This document shows, piece by piece, positions 18,199 to 26,021 of a stretch of DNA of 64,000 bases. This DNA comes from Prevotellaceae bacterium (GTDB lineage Bacteria; Bacteroidota; Bacteroidia; Bacteroidales; Bacteroidaceae): contig JAHZGX010000007.1 of the NCBI GenBank assembly GCA_019420585.1, positions 44,986-108,985 of the forward strand, in the 5' to 3' direction. The notes beneath the pieces are model-generated. The model was not told where the DNA came from and did no database searches. It saw only the letters and a program-made list of their open reading frames with translations. Within the stretch, counting starts at the first letter, position 1. Every line of letters begins with the position of its first letter. Made by a program: the position numbers and the translations under genes.

Positions 18199-18310
18199 TG
18201 TCACTGTGATGTTAAGTTTGCTTGTAGTTGGTGAAGTGACTCGCTGCTGTTTCCCGGGCAATGCACCGGAAAGAAATTGCGAGGCCATATCCTCTGACGG
18301 ATTGACCTCG

Positions 18311-18318
18311 CAAAGTTA
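18311..18318 (-). promoter_or_regulatory. -7 element for nrdD-nrdG
   Basis: TAACTTTG on the minus strand, giving a leader of roughly 105 nt before the nrdD ATG. The -33 match is poor. The interval up to the GH31 stop (18505) is AT-rich and shows no clear terminator. Confidence 0.55.
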
Positions 18319-18504
18319 CGCTTTCGGTTGCTAATGCGCAATGCTTTTATGGGATAAATTGTCCGTTTTGAAGCATTTTTTCTTCCTCTTCAATCGGATG
18401 TTTTCTATTTTATTTTGTAATCTATTGATATACAATACTACTTTGGGTTGTCTTAAAGAAAAAGTTTTCCAAAATGATTCTCTGTTTTATGAATGGCGGT
18501 GATA

Positions 18505-21500
18505 TCAGAATGTTACGGACTTGTTATGCCTGTTTACCAGCATTCCATCTGTAGTCTGACCGTTCCACTTCATGTTTCGCAGGGTCTTGAAGGTGATACG
18601 CATGAGTTCCGCATCGCCTTCCAGCAGTTTCTGCATGCCCAAATTGACGAAGGTGGGATAGAGTGCCTTCTGTCCGCTGGTGTGCAGGCGGTCATAGGTC
18701 ATGTTGTACATGTCTTTTACGGCCAGTGCTTCCACACCCTGGTATTGCAGTTCTGCGGCATCGTATGGCAGGCACATGCTCAGTGCGTTTACGTCTTGCA
18801 TTCCCTTACCTCTTACAGTCAGCGTCACCACATCACCTGCGGCATACTGCTTCTTGTCTGCTTCCACGGTGACGGTTCCCTTCAGTTCGCCTTTCTGCTC
18901 TCCGCGTATTCCGCCCTCCAGTTCCGTTGCTACGGCACTGATATCGTAGGCATCGATGAGTCCGTTGCCGTTGAGGTCGCCTTTGCTGATATATCCGGCA
19001 AAGTCTCCGTCGCCCTGTCTTAGGCCTGTATAGTTGGTGTAACTGGTCAGGTCATTCTCGTCAATCTTACCGTCTTGGTTGATGTCACCGGGGATGTACC
19101 ACGGTGCATTGGGCTGGCGGAACACGTATATCTGGATTCCGCTGCCGAATCCGCCCACTGCCGAAGTCACATGCAGGCGTATGTAACGGTATGCCGTGCC
19201 GGCGTGCGGAAGTAGGTCGAAGTTCTTGGCCTCTTCGTTGCGCTCCCAGTGGAACGTGCCTGCTTCGGTCCAGTCATTGCCGTTGGTGCTCAGGCTCACT
19301 GTGCCCTCGAGTATCGTGCCATTGCCTGCATCGGTGCGCGGTATGTAGCGCAGGCTTTCCAGGTGGCTCATGCTGCGCGTGTCTATGGTGAGGTCGAAGG
19401 GTACGGCCTTCTGGCTCCACGCGGTGTGCCATACGCTTCCTTTGTCAAGGTCAAACAGGTGACCCACTTTCTGCCCCGGTTGGTTGGCACAGGTGGTGCT
19501 GCCTCTCATGTCCCTAATGGCGTATTTAAGCGGGTCTTCGGTGGTGGTAGCATGAATGTCGGTCCACTCTGATACTCCTTGGGCATTGACGGCTCTCACC
19601 TTGAGTTCATAGGCCGTCTTGGGCTGCAGACCGTCTATGGTGTAGCGTGTCTGCTGTATGGTTGAGTAGAGTTGTCCCTCAAAGAGCAGTTCGTAATAGT
19701 CTGCCCCCTGCACGGTATCCCACGATGGGGTGAGCATGTAGGCTGTCATGTCTTCATCGGTAATGCGGCAGTTTGGTTTCCGGAGTGTGTTCCGGGTCTT
19801 CAGCAGATGGTCGGTGGTGTCCACGGAAACTGCCGTGAGCAGTGTCACTTCATTTTGCGTGACATCCGCCTGCCCGATGTTGACCATCAGTGCAGGCACT
19901 TTCCGGTAAGTGTCATTGTCCATTCCATAATAGTATGAGTCAGGTGTCTGCTTCCAGGTAGTGTAATCTTGCACACGGGTGAGTGTTTGCTTGCGTCCGC
20001 CCACTTTGGCTGTCACTTTCTTAGGTTCCTGCTGGCAGTAGATGCGTATTTGGGTGGATTTTTCTGGGACAAATCCCTCGTACTCTCCTTGAGTCTTATG
20101 CACTGTGATGGTTAGTTGTCCTTTGGTGTTCATACTTTGTCTTACGGTGGTGTGTGTGGCCTGTCCGTTCAGGTAAGCATCGGTGCGTCCGTCATCATCA
20201 TATTCGGTGAACGATTTGTCGCCTACTGCGGGGTAGATGTCATAGCAACGCAGTGAGGGGTCGGTTTCTGAGGGGGTGTTGGTGGGCTTGTGCGTGGGGA
20301 TGATGGCTCCCAGGCGTACCAGCACGGGTAACTTCCACAGCGGTGCCGGGAAGTCATTGATGATGCGTCCGCCCTGGTATACTTCTCCTGTGAAGTAGTC
20401 CATCCACTGCCCTTGTGGCAGATAGATGCCGTCACGCACGTCATCGCCTGTTTCCTTCGCGCGCGTTTCCTTATATATAGGTGCCACCAGCACGTCAGGA
20501 CCGAACATGAACTGGTAGTCAACTCGGCTGCTGCGTGTGTAGTCATTCTCCTCTTCCAGCATCATTGCCCTCATGATGGGCTTACCGTCCACGGCCTCGT
20601 GTGCTACGCTGTAGGTATAAGGCAGCAGATGGCTCTTGAGTTTCAGATAGTAGCGGTTGATGCTTGCGGCCGGCTCGCCCAGAGCCTGCGGGTATTTGGG
20701 GTTACTTCCCCAGCCGTCCATGTTCAGTTGCATGGGCGTGAAGGTCTTCCATTGGAAGTCTCTCACGTTCACGGGCATGTTCTTTCCTCCGAATATGCCG
20801 TCCATGTCACTTGTGATATTCGGCTGGCCGGAGAGTCCGCTTCCGATGTAGGTGGGTATGTGGAAGCGTATGTATTCCCACTGACCGCCGGTTTGGTCGC
20901 CGGTCCAGATGGTAGCATAGCGTTGAGTGCCTGCCCATCCGTCCAGGCTGATGATGAAGGGGCGTGCCTGTGCACCGTAATAGGGCATCACCTGAGCCAC
21001 GTCGGCCACTCCGTTCAGGCCGAAACTGTAGCCGGCTCCAACCCATGCCACGTCGGTCTTGAGCACCCTGACTCCTGCATCGCGCACCTCACCTATGATG
21101 TCCCTCTGCAGCAGAGGCTCCACGCCTTGCTTGGGATGCAGGTCGCTCTGAGTCCACAATCCAATCTCCACACCACGCTTGCGTGCGTACTCGCCAAACT
21201 CTTTCAGGTTCTGTATATTTCCCTCCAGCGACCCGGTTTGTCCGTAACCTGCACCATAGCCATCGTTTGGGAGGAACCATCCCAGGGGGTAGTCATTGTC
21301 CAGATAACGGTCAATGGCTGCGCGTGCACTGAACTGGTAGTTGTCCTTCTCTCCGTTCAGGCTTTCTCGTATGCCGCCGTTGTCCTTCTGGCTTTCGTTG
21401 TACTGCTTGCCGTCCTCGTAGGTCATGAACCCGTTCTTGCCCTCTGCTGCCTCTGTCCAATAGTCACGGTTGTAGGCATTGAGGTGTCCTTCATAGAATC

Positions 21501-22236
21501 CGAACTTGGGCAGCAGCACCGGGTTGCCTGTCAGTTGGTAGAAATCGTTGAGTAAGGCCACGGCTCCGCTGTCCACCATGACGAAGATGTCCAGGTACTT
21601 GGCTTCATGGCTCAGGCGGGTCTCTCCGGCCTCACTCTTGCCGAAGTCGTATGTGCCGGGAGCGAATGTGTGCCACAGGATGCCGTAGCCTCGGGTGCTC
21701 CAGTAGAAAGGTGTGGGGCTGGCCACGCCTCCGTCCACCCAGTTGTTCGTGTTGCGTATGTCTATGGACTTTCCCCTGTGGCTGAAGCGTCCGTTCTGCA
21801 CGCCTCCTCCATAGAACCAGTCGGCGGGTCCCTGCTCCAGTGTCAAGTTCACGCTGCTGCGTCCGAAGGTGGTGGGTGCCTTCTGCCTGATGATTTCCTG
21901 CCCTCCGCGGCACACCAGCATCTCGCCTTCGTGTCCCAGCGTGACCTGCAGGTCTCCTACACTTATTGTGTTGCTCTCAACCTTTATTCCTTCCACCTTG
22001 CGGCGCGGATTGTCCACCAGAATCTGTGCAGGAGGGATGGCCTCTGGGTTCCTGATGATTCCGCCTTGTGGATCCTGGAACAGGCGGAAGATTCGGGGAC
22101 CGTAGAAATCCACATAGAGGCTTTGCCCGTTGTCCAAGCGGGCCTGTACGGTGGTGGCGTTCATGCGGGTGAGTTCCTGTGCTCCTGCAGTCAGCGTGAC
22201 GGCCAGGAGCAACATGCTGGTGATTGTCTTTTTCAT
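18505..22236 (-). CDS. Secreted GH31 glycoside hydrolase with FN3, F5/8C-like, dockerin-like and cohesin-like regions
   Basis: This 1243-residue protein has a signal peptide ending TLTAGAQ, then a GH31 N-terminal domain and (alpha/beta)8 barrel. The likely nucleophile aspartate is in LKTDVAWVG (about residue 395) and the likely acid/base in WTGDQTGGQW. A DUF5110-like domain, a fibronectin III segment (about 830-910) and a discoidin/F5-8C-like domain (about 920-1045) follow. From residue 1050 come two dockerin-type calcium loops (GDINQDGKIDENDL and GDLNGNGLIDAYDI), then a cohesin-like beta domain to the end. GH31 enzymes release alpha-linked glucose, xylose or galactose; which one here is not clear. 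No SusC/SusD pair adjoins it. Confidence 0.9.
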   Translation of the reverse strand: MKKTITSMLLLAVTLTAGAQELTRMNATTVQARLDNGQSLYVDFYGPRIFRLFQDPQGGIIRNPEAIPPAQILVDNPRRKVEGIKVESNTISVGDLQVTLGHEGEMLVCRGGQEIIRQKAPTTFGRSSVNLTLEQGPADWFYGGGVQNGRFSHRGKSIDIRNTNNWVDGGVASPTPFYWSTRGYGILWHTFAPGTYDFGKSEAGETRLSHEAKYLDIFVMVDSGAVALLNDFYQLTGNPVLLPKFGFYEGHLNAYNRDYWTEAAEGKNGFMTYEDGKQYNESQKDNGGIRESLNGEKDNYQFSARAAIDRYLDNDYPLGWFLPNDGYGAGYGQTGSLEGNIQNLKEFGEYARKRGVEIGLWTQSDLHPKQGVEPLLQRDIIGEVRDAGVRVLKTDVAWVGAGYSFGLNGVADVAQVMPYYGAQARPFIISLDGWAGTQRYATIWTGDQTGGQWEYIRFHIPTYIGSGLSGQPNITSDMDGIFGGKNMPVNVRDFQWKTFTPMQLNMDGWGSNPKYPQALGEPAASINRYYLKLKSHLLPYTYSVAHEAVDGKPIMRAMMLEEENDYTRSSRVDYQFMFGPDVLVAPIYKETRAKETGDDVRDGIYLPQGQWMDYFTGEVYQGGRIINDFPAPLWKLPVLVRLGAIIPTHKPTNTPSETDPSLRCYDIYPAVGDKSFTEYDDDGRTDAYLNGQATHTTVRQSMNTKGQLTITVHKTQGEYEGFVPEKSTQIRIYCQQEPKKVTAKVGGRKQTLTRVQDYTTWKQTPDSYYYGMDNDTYRKVPALMVNIGQADVTQNEVTLLTAVSVDTTDHLLKTRNTLRKPNCRITDEDMTAYMLTPSWDTVQGADYYELLFEGQLYSTIQQTRYTIDGLQPKTAYELKVRAVNAQGVSEWTDIHATTTEDPLKYAIRDMRGSTTCANQPGQKVGHLFDLDKGSVWHTAWSQKAVPFDLTIDTRSMSHLESLRYIPRTDAGNGTILEGTVSLSTNGNDWTEAGTFHWERNEEAKNFDLLPHAGTAYRYIRLHVTSAVGGFGSGIQIYVFRQPNAPWYIPGDINQDGKIDENDLTSYTNYTGLRQGDGDFAGYISKGDLNGNGLIDAYDISAVATELEGGIRGEQKGELKGTVTVEADKKQYAAGDVVTLTVRGKGMQDVNALSMCLPYDAAELQYQGVEALAVKDMYNMTYDRLHTSGQKALYPTFVNLGMQKLLEGDAELMRITFKTLRNMKWNGQTTDGMLVNRHNKSVTF

Positions 22237-22331
22237 TGTTTGGGATGTTCCGTACCCACGCGGGACACATTGCAGGGTTTTTCTGCTTCTCGCGCGATAC
22301 CTTATTATTATTTAGGTTTCTAATCTGTTTG

Positions 22332-22362
22332 CAAATATACAACATTTATGTCCATCTGCAAA
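22332..22362 (-). promoter_or_regulatory. Promoter for the GH31 gene
   Basis: Minus strand TTTG (22359-22362), exactly 19 bp, TATATTTG (22332-22339): a full match to the Bacteroidetes form. The leader to the ATG at 22236 is about 90 nt. Confidence 0.85.
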
Positions 22363-22419
22363 TGCTTTCTGAAAGATAGGTGCAATCGTGCCCAGGCAGG
22401 TACATGTGCGTTCTTGTTG

Positions 22420-22440
22420 CCGTCGGGTGCCTCCCGACGG
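22420..22440. promoter_or_regulatory. Hairpin or operator-like inverted repeat between divergent promoters
   Basis: CCGTCGGG (22420-22427), a 5-base spacer, CCCGACGG (22433-22440). It lies between, and upstream of, both divergent promoters, so it is not in either leader. It could be a regulator site or a relic terminator. Confidence 0.45.
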
Positions 22441-22483
22441 TTAAAAAGGTAAGCCTCTTGGGTGGCAATCCAGACTTTATGCT

Positions 22484-22491
22484 TAACTTTG
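22484..22491 (+). promoter_or_regulatory. -7 element for the coiled-coil/trmB/mrp operon
   Basis: TAACTTTG on the plus strand, 48 bp before the ATG at 22540. It also rules out an upstream in-frame ATG at 22462, which would precede the transcript. Confidence 0.65.
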
Positions 22492-22539
22492 CACATCAAT
22501 ATTGACCATACGGCAAAGAGAAGTGTAATACATAAAGAT

Positions 22540-23418
22540 ATGAGCAAGAAACAGACCATCATGCTGTCCGTGGCAGTGGCAGCAGTGCTTGTGGCGGTGA
22601 TAGGATTCCTCGCCTTCCGCATGCACAAGCAGAATGTGAAGAACAAGCAGATGCTTGAACTGGCTGAGATGGACAAGCGCGAGATGGAGAACGAGTACGA
22701 GCAGTTTGCCATGCAGTACAACGAGATGAAAATGAAAATCAACAATGACTCGCTGGTGGCACAACTTGAGCAGGAGCAGCAACGTACCGAGGAATTGCTG
22801 GAGGAACTCAAGCGGGTGAAGAGCAGTGATGCTGCCGAGATCATGCGACTGAAGAAAGAACTCGCAACACTGCGCAAGGTGCTCCGCAGTTACGTATTGC
22901 AGATTGATTCCCTGAACCGCATGAACCAGGAACTCACCCAAGAGAACAACAACCTGAAGACACAGAACCAGCAGGCACAGCAGCATATATCCAGCCTCAG
23001 CAGCCAGAATGAGACACTCTCAGAGAAGGTGGAGATTGCCAGCCAACTGGATGCAACGGGCATAAGCATCGAGGCACGCAACAAGAAGGGCAAGCGAGCC
23101 AAGAAGGTGAAGGACGTGAAGAAATTTGCCATAAGTTTCAATATCGCGCGCAATGTGACCACAACCACGGGGCTGCGCAGCATATACCTGCGCATTTCCA
23201 CTCCCATGGGCAGCGTGCTCACCAGCGGTGGCACCTTCCAGTATGAGAACCGGCAGCTTGAGTATAGCATACGCAAGGACATCGAGTACACGGGTGAGGA
23301 GCAGAGCGTGACGGTGTACTGGGATGTGGCCGAGACGCTCAGCGCAGGCACTTACCGCGTGGATATCTTTGCCGATGGCCAAAACATAGGCACGGCTTCC
23401 TACACCATAGACAAATAA
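22540..23418 (+). CDS. Membrane-anchored coiled-coil protein
   Basis: This 292-residue protein has one N-terminal transmembrane segment (about residues 7-27), a long charged coiled coil (about 30-180, rich in E, Q, K and L) and a C-terminal beta-rich domain (about 205-292) ending in a strand pattern like an Ig or jelly-roll fold. The family is not one I can name. It is the first gene of an operon, with trmB starting 2 bp after its stop and mrp beyond. The large coiled coil would hold the end domain away from the membrane. Confidence 0.8.
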   Translation: MSKKQTIMLSVAVAAVLVAVIGFLAFRMHKQNVKNKQMLELAEMDKREMENEYEQFAMQYNEMKMKINNDSLVAQLEQEQQRTEELLEELKRVKSSDAAEIMRLKKELATLRKVLRSYVLQIDSLNRMNQELTQENNNLKTQNQQAQQHISSLSSQNETLSEKVEIASQLDATGISIEARNKKGKRAKKVKDVKKFAISFNIARNVTTTTGLRSIYLRISTPMGSVLTSGGTFQYENRQLEYSIRKDIEYTGEEQSVTVYWDVAETLSAGTYRVDIFADGQNIGTASYTIDK

Positions 23419-23420
23419 GC

Positions 23421-24188
23421 ATGGGAAAAGGAAAACTGGCCAAGTTCGCCGACATGGCTGCCAATCCGCTCGTGGTGGAGTGCCCTTTTGCGGTGCTCCA
23501 GGCCGACGGATTTGCCTTGAAGGGACGGTGGAACTTGAATTTTTTCCGCCGCCAGCGCCCCATCGTGCTTGAGTTGGGCTGCGGACGCGGTGAGTATACC
23601 GTGGGGCTTGGACGTATGTTCCCCGATAAGAACTATATCGGTGTCGACATCAAGGGAGCGCGCATGTGGACGGGTGCCCAGGAAGCATTGCACTCGGGCA
23701 TGGACAATGTGGGCTTCCTGCGCACCAACATTGAGTTTATTGACCGCTTTTTTGCTCCCGGTGAGGTGAGCGAGATATGGCTCACCTTCTCTGACCCGCA
23801 GATGAAGAAGGTCACCAAGCGCCTTTCGGGCACGGCCTTCCTGCAGCGTTACCGCGCTTTCCTGCAGGAGGGAGGGCTGGTGCATCTGAAGACTGACAGC
23901 AATTTTCTCTATACGTACACGCGTGAGATGCTTTCTGCCAACGGTATCATTCCGCAGGTGGAGACACGTAACCTCTATGCCGAACCGGCCACCGATGTCC
24001 TGTTGGTGGCTCAGGCCATACAGACCTATTACGAGGGTATGTGGCGTGCGTATGGCATTGACATCAAATACCTGAGTTTCCGTCTCCCCCTGCAGGGCGA
24101 ACTGAAGGAACCCGAGGTGGAAATTCCACTGGACGAGTATCGCTCTTACAGCCGCCAGAAGCGCAGTGGGGCAGAGGCTCACAAATAA
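23421..24188 (+). CDS. trmB: tRNA (guanine-N7-)-methyltransferase
   Basis: TrmB methylates G46 of tRNA at N7. The 255 residues include the SAM-binding motif LELGCGRGEYTVGLG, the GVDIKGARMWTG block, and LTFSDPQMKKVTKR in place of the usual FPDPWxKKRH. The spacing to the gene before is 2 bp and to mrp after is 8 bp, so all three are one operon. Confidence 0.93.
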   Translation: MGKGKLAKFADMAANPLVVECPFAVLQADGFALKGRWNLNFFRRQRPIVLELGCGRGEYTVGLGRMFPDKNYIGVDIKGARMWTGAQEALHSGMDNVGFLRTNIEFIDRFFAPGEVSEIWLTFSDPQMKKVTKRLSGTAFLQRYRAFLQEGGLVHLKTDSNFLYTYTREMLSANGIIPQVETRNLYAEPATDVLLVAQAIQTYYEGMWRAYGIDIKYLSFRLPLQGELKEPEVEIPLDEYRSYSRQKRSGAEAHK

Positions 24189-24196
24189 GACAAGAC

Positions 24197-25297
24197 ATGG
24201 AGATATATCCCAAACTTATCATTGATGCGCTCTCTACGGTGCGCTACCCCGGCACGGGAAAGAACGTGGTGGAGATGAACATGTTGGAGGACGACCTGCG
24301 CATAGCAGGCTTGCACGTCAGTTTCACCCTTGTGTTTGATAAGCCCACAGACCCCTTCATGAAGAGTATGGTGAAGGCGTGTGAGGCTGCCATCCATGCT
24401 TATGTGAGCAAGGATGTGGAGGTGGAAATCAAGACCAAGGCATTGCAGGCACCCCGTCCTGACCTTCCTGACCTCCTGCCTGGCGTGAAGAACATCATTG
24501 CCGTGAGTAGCGGAAAGGGCGGCGTGGGCAAGAGCACCGTGGCGGCCAACCTGGCTGTCGCCCTGGCTCAGATGGGCATGAAGGTGGGGTTGCTTGACTG
24601 TGACATCTTCGGCCCCTCGGTGCCCAAGATGTTCCAGATGGAAGACGCGCGTCCCTACAGCGAGAGAATCAACGGGCGAGACCTCATCATGCCCGTGGAG
24701 AAATACGGAGTGAAGGTGCTCAGCATTGGCTTCTTTGTCAGCCCCGACCAAGCCACGCTGTGGCGGGGGGGCATGGCCTGCAACGCCCTCAAGCAACTCA
24801 TAGGTGATGCCAATTGGGGTGACTTGGATTACTTTGTGCTTGACACGCCTCCCGGTACCTCGGACATTCACCTTACCTTGGTGCAGACACTCCCCATTAC
24901 CGGGGCGGTTATCGTGAGCACTCCCCAGCAAGTGGCACTGGCCGATGCACGCAAGGGCATCAACATGTATCAGAATGATAAGGTGAACGTACCCATCCTG
25001 GGCTTGGTGGAGAACATGTCATGGTTCACTCCCGCCCAGCATCCCGATGAGAAGTATTTCCTCTTCGGACAGGAGGGAGTGAAGCATCTGGCTCAGGAAA
25101 TGCAGGTTCCCCTGTTGGGGCAGATTCCCGTGGTGCAGGATATATGCCAGAGTGGCGATGAAGGTCGGCCCGCCGCACTGGAGCCGGGAAGTGTCACCGG
25201 GCATGCGTTCATGCAGTTGGCAGCACGTGTGGTGACCGAGACCGACCGTCGCAACAGCCAGTTGCCTCCCACCACTATCGTGGGCACGCACAAGTAG
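24197..25297 (+). CDS. Mrp/NBP35-family iron-sulfur carrier ATPase
   Basis: Mrp (ApbC) proteins bind and deliver iron-sulfur clusters. The 366 residues have an N-terminal FSCA/DUF59 domain (about 1-85), then the deviant Walker A SSGKGGVGKSTVAANLA, the CDIFGPSVP switch and DTPPGTSD. No CxxC pair is visible in the place where some Mrp proteins carry it, so cluster binding may use other residues. It is the last gene of its operon and is followed by a clear terminator. Confidence 0.93.
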   Translation: MEIYPKLIIDALSTVRYPGTGKNVVEMNMLEDDLRIAGLHVSFTLVFDKPTDPFMKSMVKACEAAIHAYVSKDVEVEIKTKALQAPRPDLPDLLPGVKNIIAVSSGKGGVGKSTVAANLAVALAQMGMKVGLLDCDIFGPSVPKMFQMEDARPYSERINGRDLIMPVEKYGVKVLSIGFFVSPDQATLWRGGMACNALKQLIGDANWGDLDYFVLDTPPGTSDIHLTLVQTLPITGAVIVSTPQQVALADARKGINMYQNDKVNVPILGLVENMSWFTPAQHPDEKYFLFGQEGVKHLAQEMQVPLLGQIPVVQDICQSGDEGRPAALEPGSVTGHAFMQLAARVVTETDRRNSQLPPTTIVGTHK

Positions 25298-25310
25298 GCA
25301 GGCGCGCAAT

Positions 25311-25348
25311 CTCTCCTCATGGCGAAGATGCATGGGGAGGATTTTTTT
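25311..25348 (+). terminator. Terminator after mrp
   Basis: Stem CTCCTCATG (25313-25321) with CATGGGGAG (25331-25339), one G-T pair, followed by seven T residues (25342-25348). Confidence 0.85.
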
Positions 25349-25368
25349 AGACCGGCAGACGCAGAGGG

Positions 25369-25413
25369 AGCGTATCAGGCATGTGGTTCGTCAGGAACTA
25401 GGTTTGATACGCT
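25369..25413. repeat. Short inverted repeat beyond the mrp terminator
   Basis: AGCGTATCA (25369-25377) and TGATACGCT (25405-25413) form a perfect 9-bp inverted pair. A related ATACGCTTCC string recurs at about 25890. Function unknown. Confidence 0.5.
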
Positions 25414-25495
25414 TCCTTTGTGCATATCTGTGTTCGGTTTCTCGACAGCCTGCAGGTCTCACCGGATAAATCTAGGGAGATGCTTCTTTAAATCA

Positions 25496-25582
25496 TCAAT
25501 AAAATTCTACTTTCCGGTTCTTTTCCTGCCTCAACTGATATTGGATCATTGTGCTTGATTGGCGTTGATGGTTATACTTCAT
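25496..25582 (-). pseudogene. Truncated HU-family DNA-binding gene, copy A (28 codons)
   Basis: On the minus strand an ATG at 25580-25582 opens a 28-codon frame. It includes MIQYQLRQEKNRK, which resembles the N-terminus of Bacteroidetes HU-like DNA-binding proteins (compare MIQYQLKQDKDRK in the second copy at 63.3 kb). It then runs into unrelated sequence and stops. The upstream leader and promoter (25660-25667) are intact and about 85 percent identical by eye to those of the second copy. It may be a relic, or may still yield a short transcript or peptide. Confidence 0.65.
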
Positions 25583-25659
25583 GTCTGCCCTCTCTCGTCC
25601 CCTTGGCCTCCCGGACAGGCCGTGGCAGCGACATGCCAACGGGCTTCTAGTATGCAGTG

Positions 25660-25667
25660 CAAATTTA
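25660..25667 (-). promoter_or_regulatory. -7 element in front of HU fragment A
   Basis: TAAATTTG on the minus strand, at the end of the conserved leader and directly next to the first repeat of the 22-bp array. A second minus-strand match, TAGCTTTG, lies at 25797-25804 on the far side of the array. Confidence 0.5.
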
Positions 25668-25668
25668 T

Positions 25669-25799
25669 CAAGTCATTCAGGAGTCGTAACCAAGTCATTT
25701 AGGGGTAGCAATCAAGTCATTTAAGGGTTGTAACCAAGTCATTTGCGAGCGAAACCAAGTCACTTGCAGATGAAAAACAAGTCACTTACGAGGGGGCAA
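25669..25799. repeat. Tandem array, six CAAGTCATTT-type copies at 22-bp steps
   Basis: CAAGTC begins at 25669, 25691, 25713, 25735, 25756 and 25778, giving steps of 22, 22, 22, 21 and 22. The core is CAAGTCAYTTG; copies with CAAGTCACTTG are perfect dyads (CAAGT, C, ACTTG). Between cores, 11 bp vary. The same family recurs at 63646-63755. The step is not a multiple of three, so it is not a protein repeat. Confidence 0.85.
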
Positions 25800-25950
25800 A
25801 GCTACTTTGGAACAGGGAGGGCAACTCTTTAGGGCAAGTCTAAGAGGTGGCGCTGGCAAAAAGTCCTTTTTTTCAGAATCGCTGACTTATACGCTTCCCC
25901 CCCCCTAGATTTATCCGGTGAGTCCTAACTTCGGGTGGTCACGAGACGGA

Positions 25951-25985
25951 AAAGCCGGGGCTCCCCAGGCGGGAACTCCGGCTTT
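25951..25985 (-). terminator. Terminator after ilvE
   Basis: AAAGCCGGGG (25951-25960) pairs with CTCCGGCTTT (25976-25985), 10 bp with one G-T pair, 37 bp beyond the ilvE stop. Confidence 0.7.
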
Positions 25986-26021
25986 GTACAGCGGAAAATG
26001 GTGAGCGTTTCTTCACCGTGT

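Larger units (their letters stand above)
25458..25922. mobile_element. 465-bp interval with perfect 20-bp terminal inverted repeats
   Basis: CTCACCGGATAAATCTAGGG at 25458-25477 is matched by its exact reverse complement at 25903-25922. Between them lie a truncated HU-family gene with leader and promoter, and the six-copy 22-bp array. No transposase is present, so this is either a MITE-like non-autonomous element or an interval framed by two inverted copies of a site. Target-site duplications are not evident. It sits between the convergent genes mrp and ilvE. Confidence 0.55.

Noticed and set aside
18199..18288. Longer NrdD from an upstream ATG
   Set aside because: The ATP-cone normally starts the protein, and the extra 30 residues have no family similarity.
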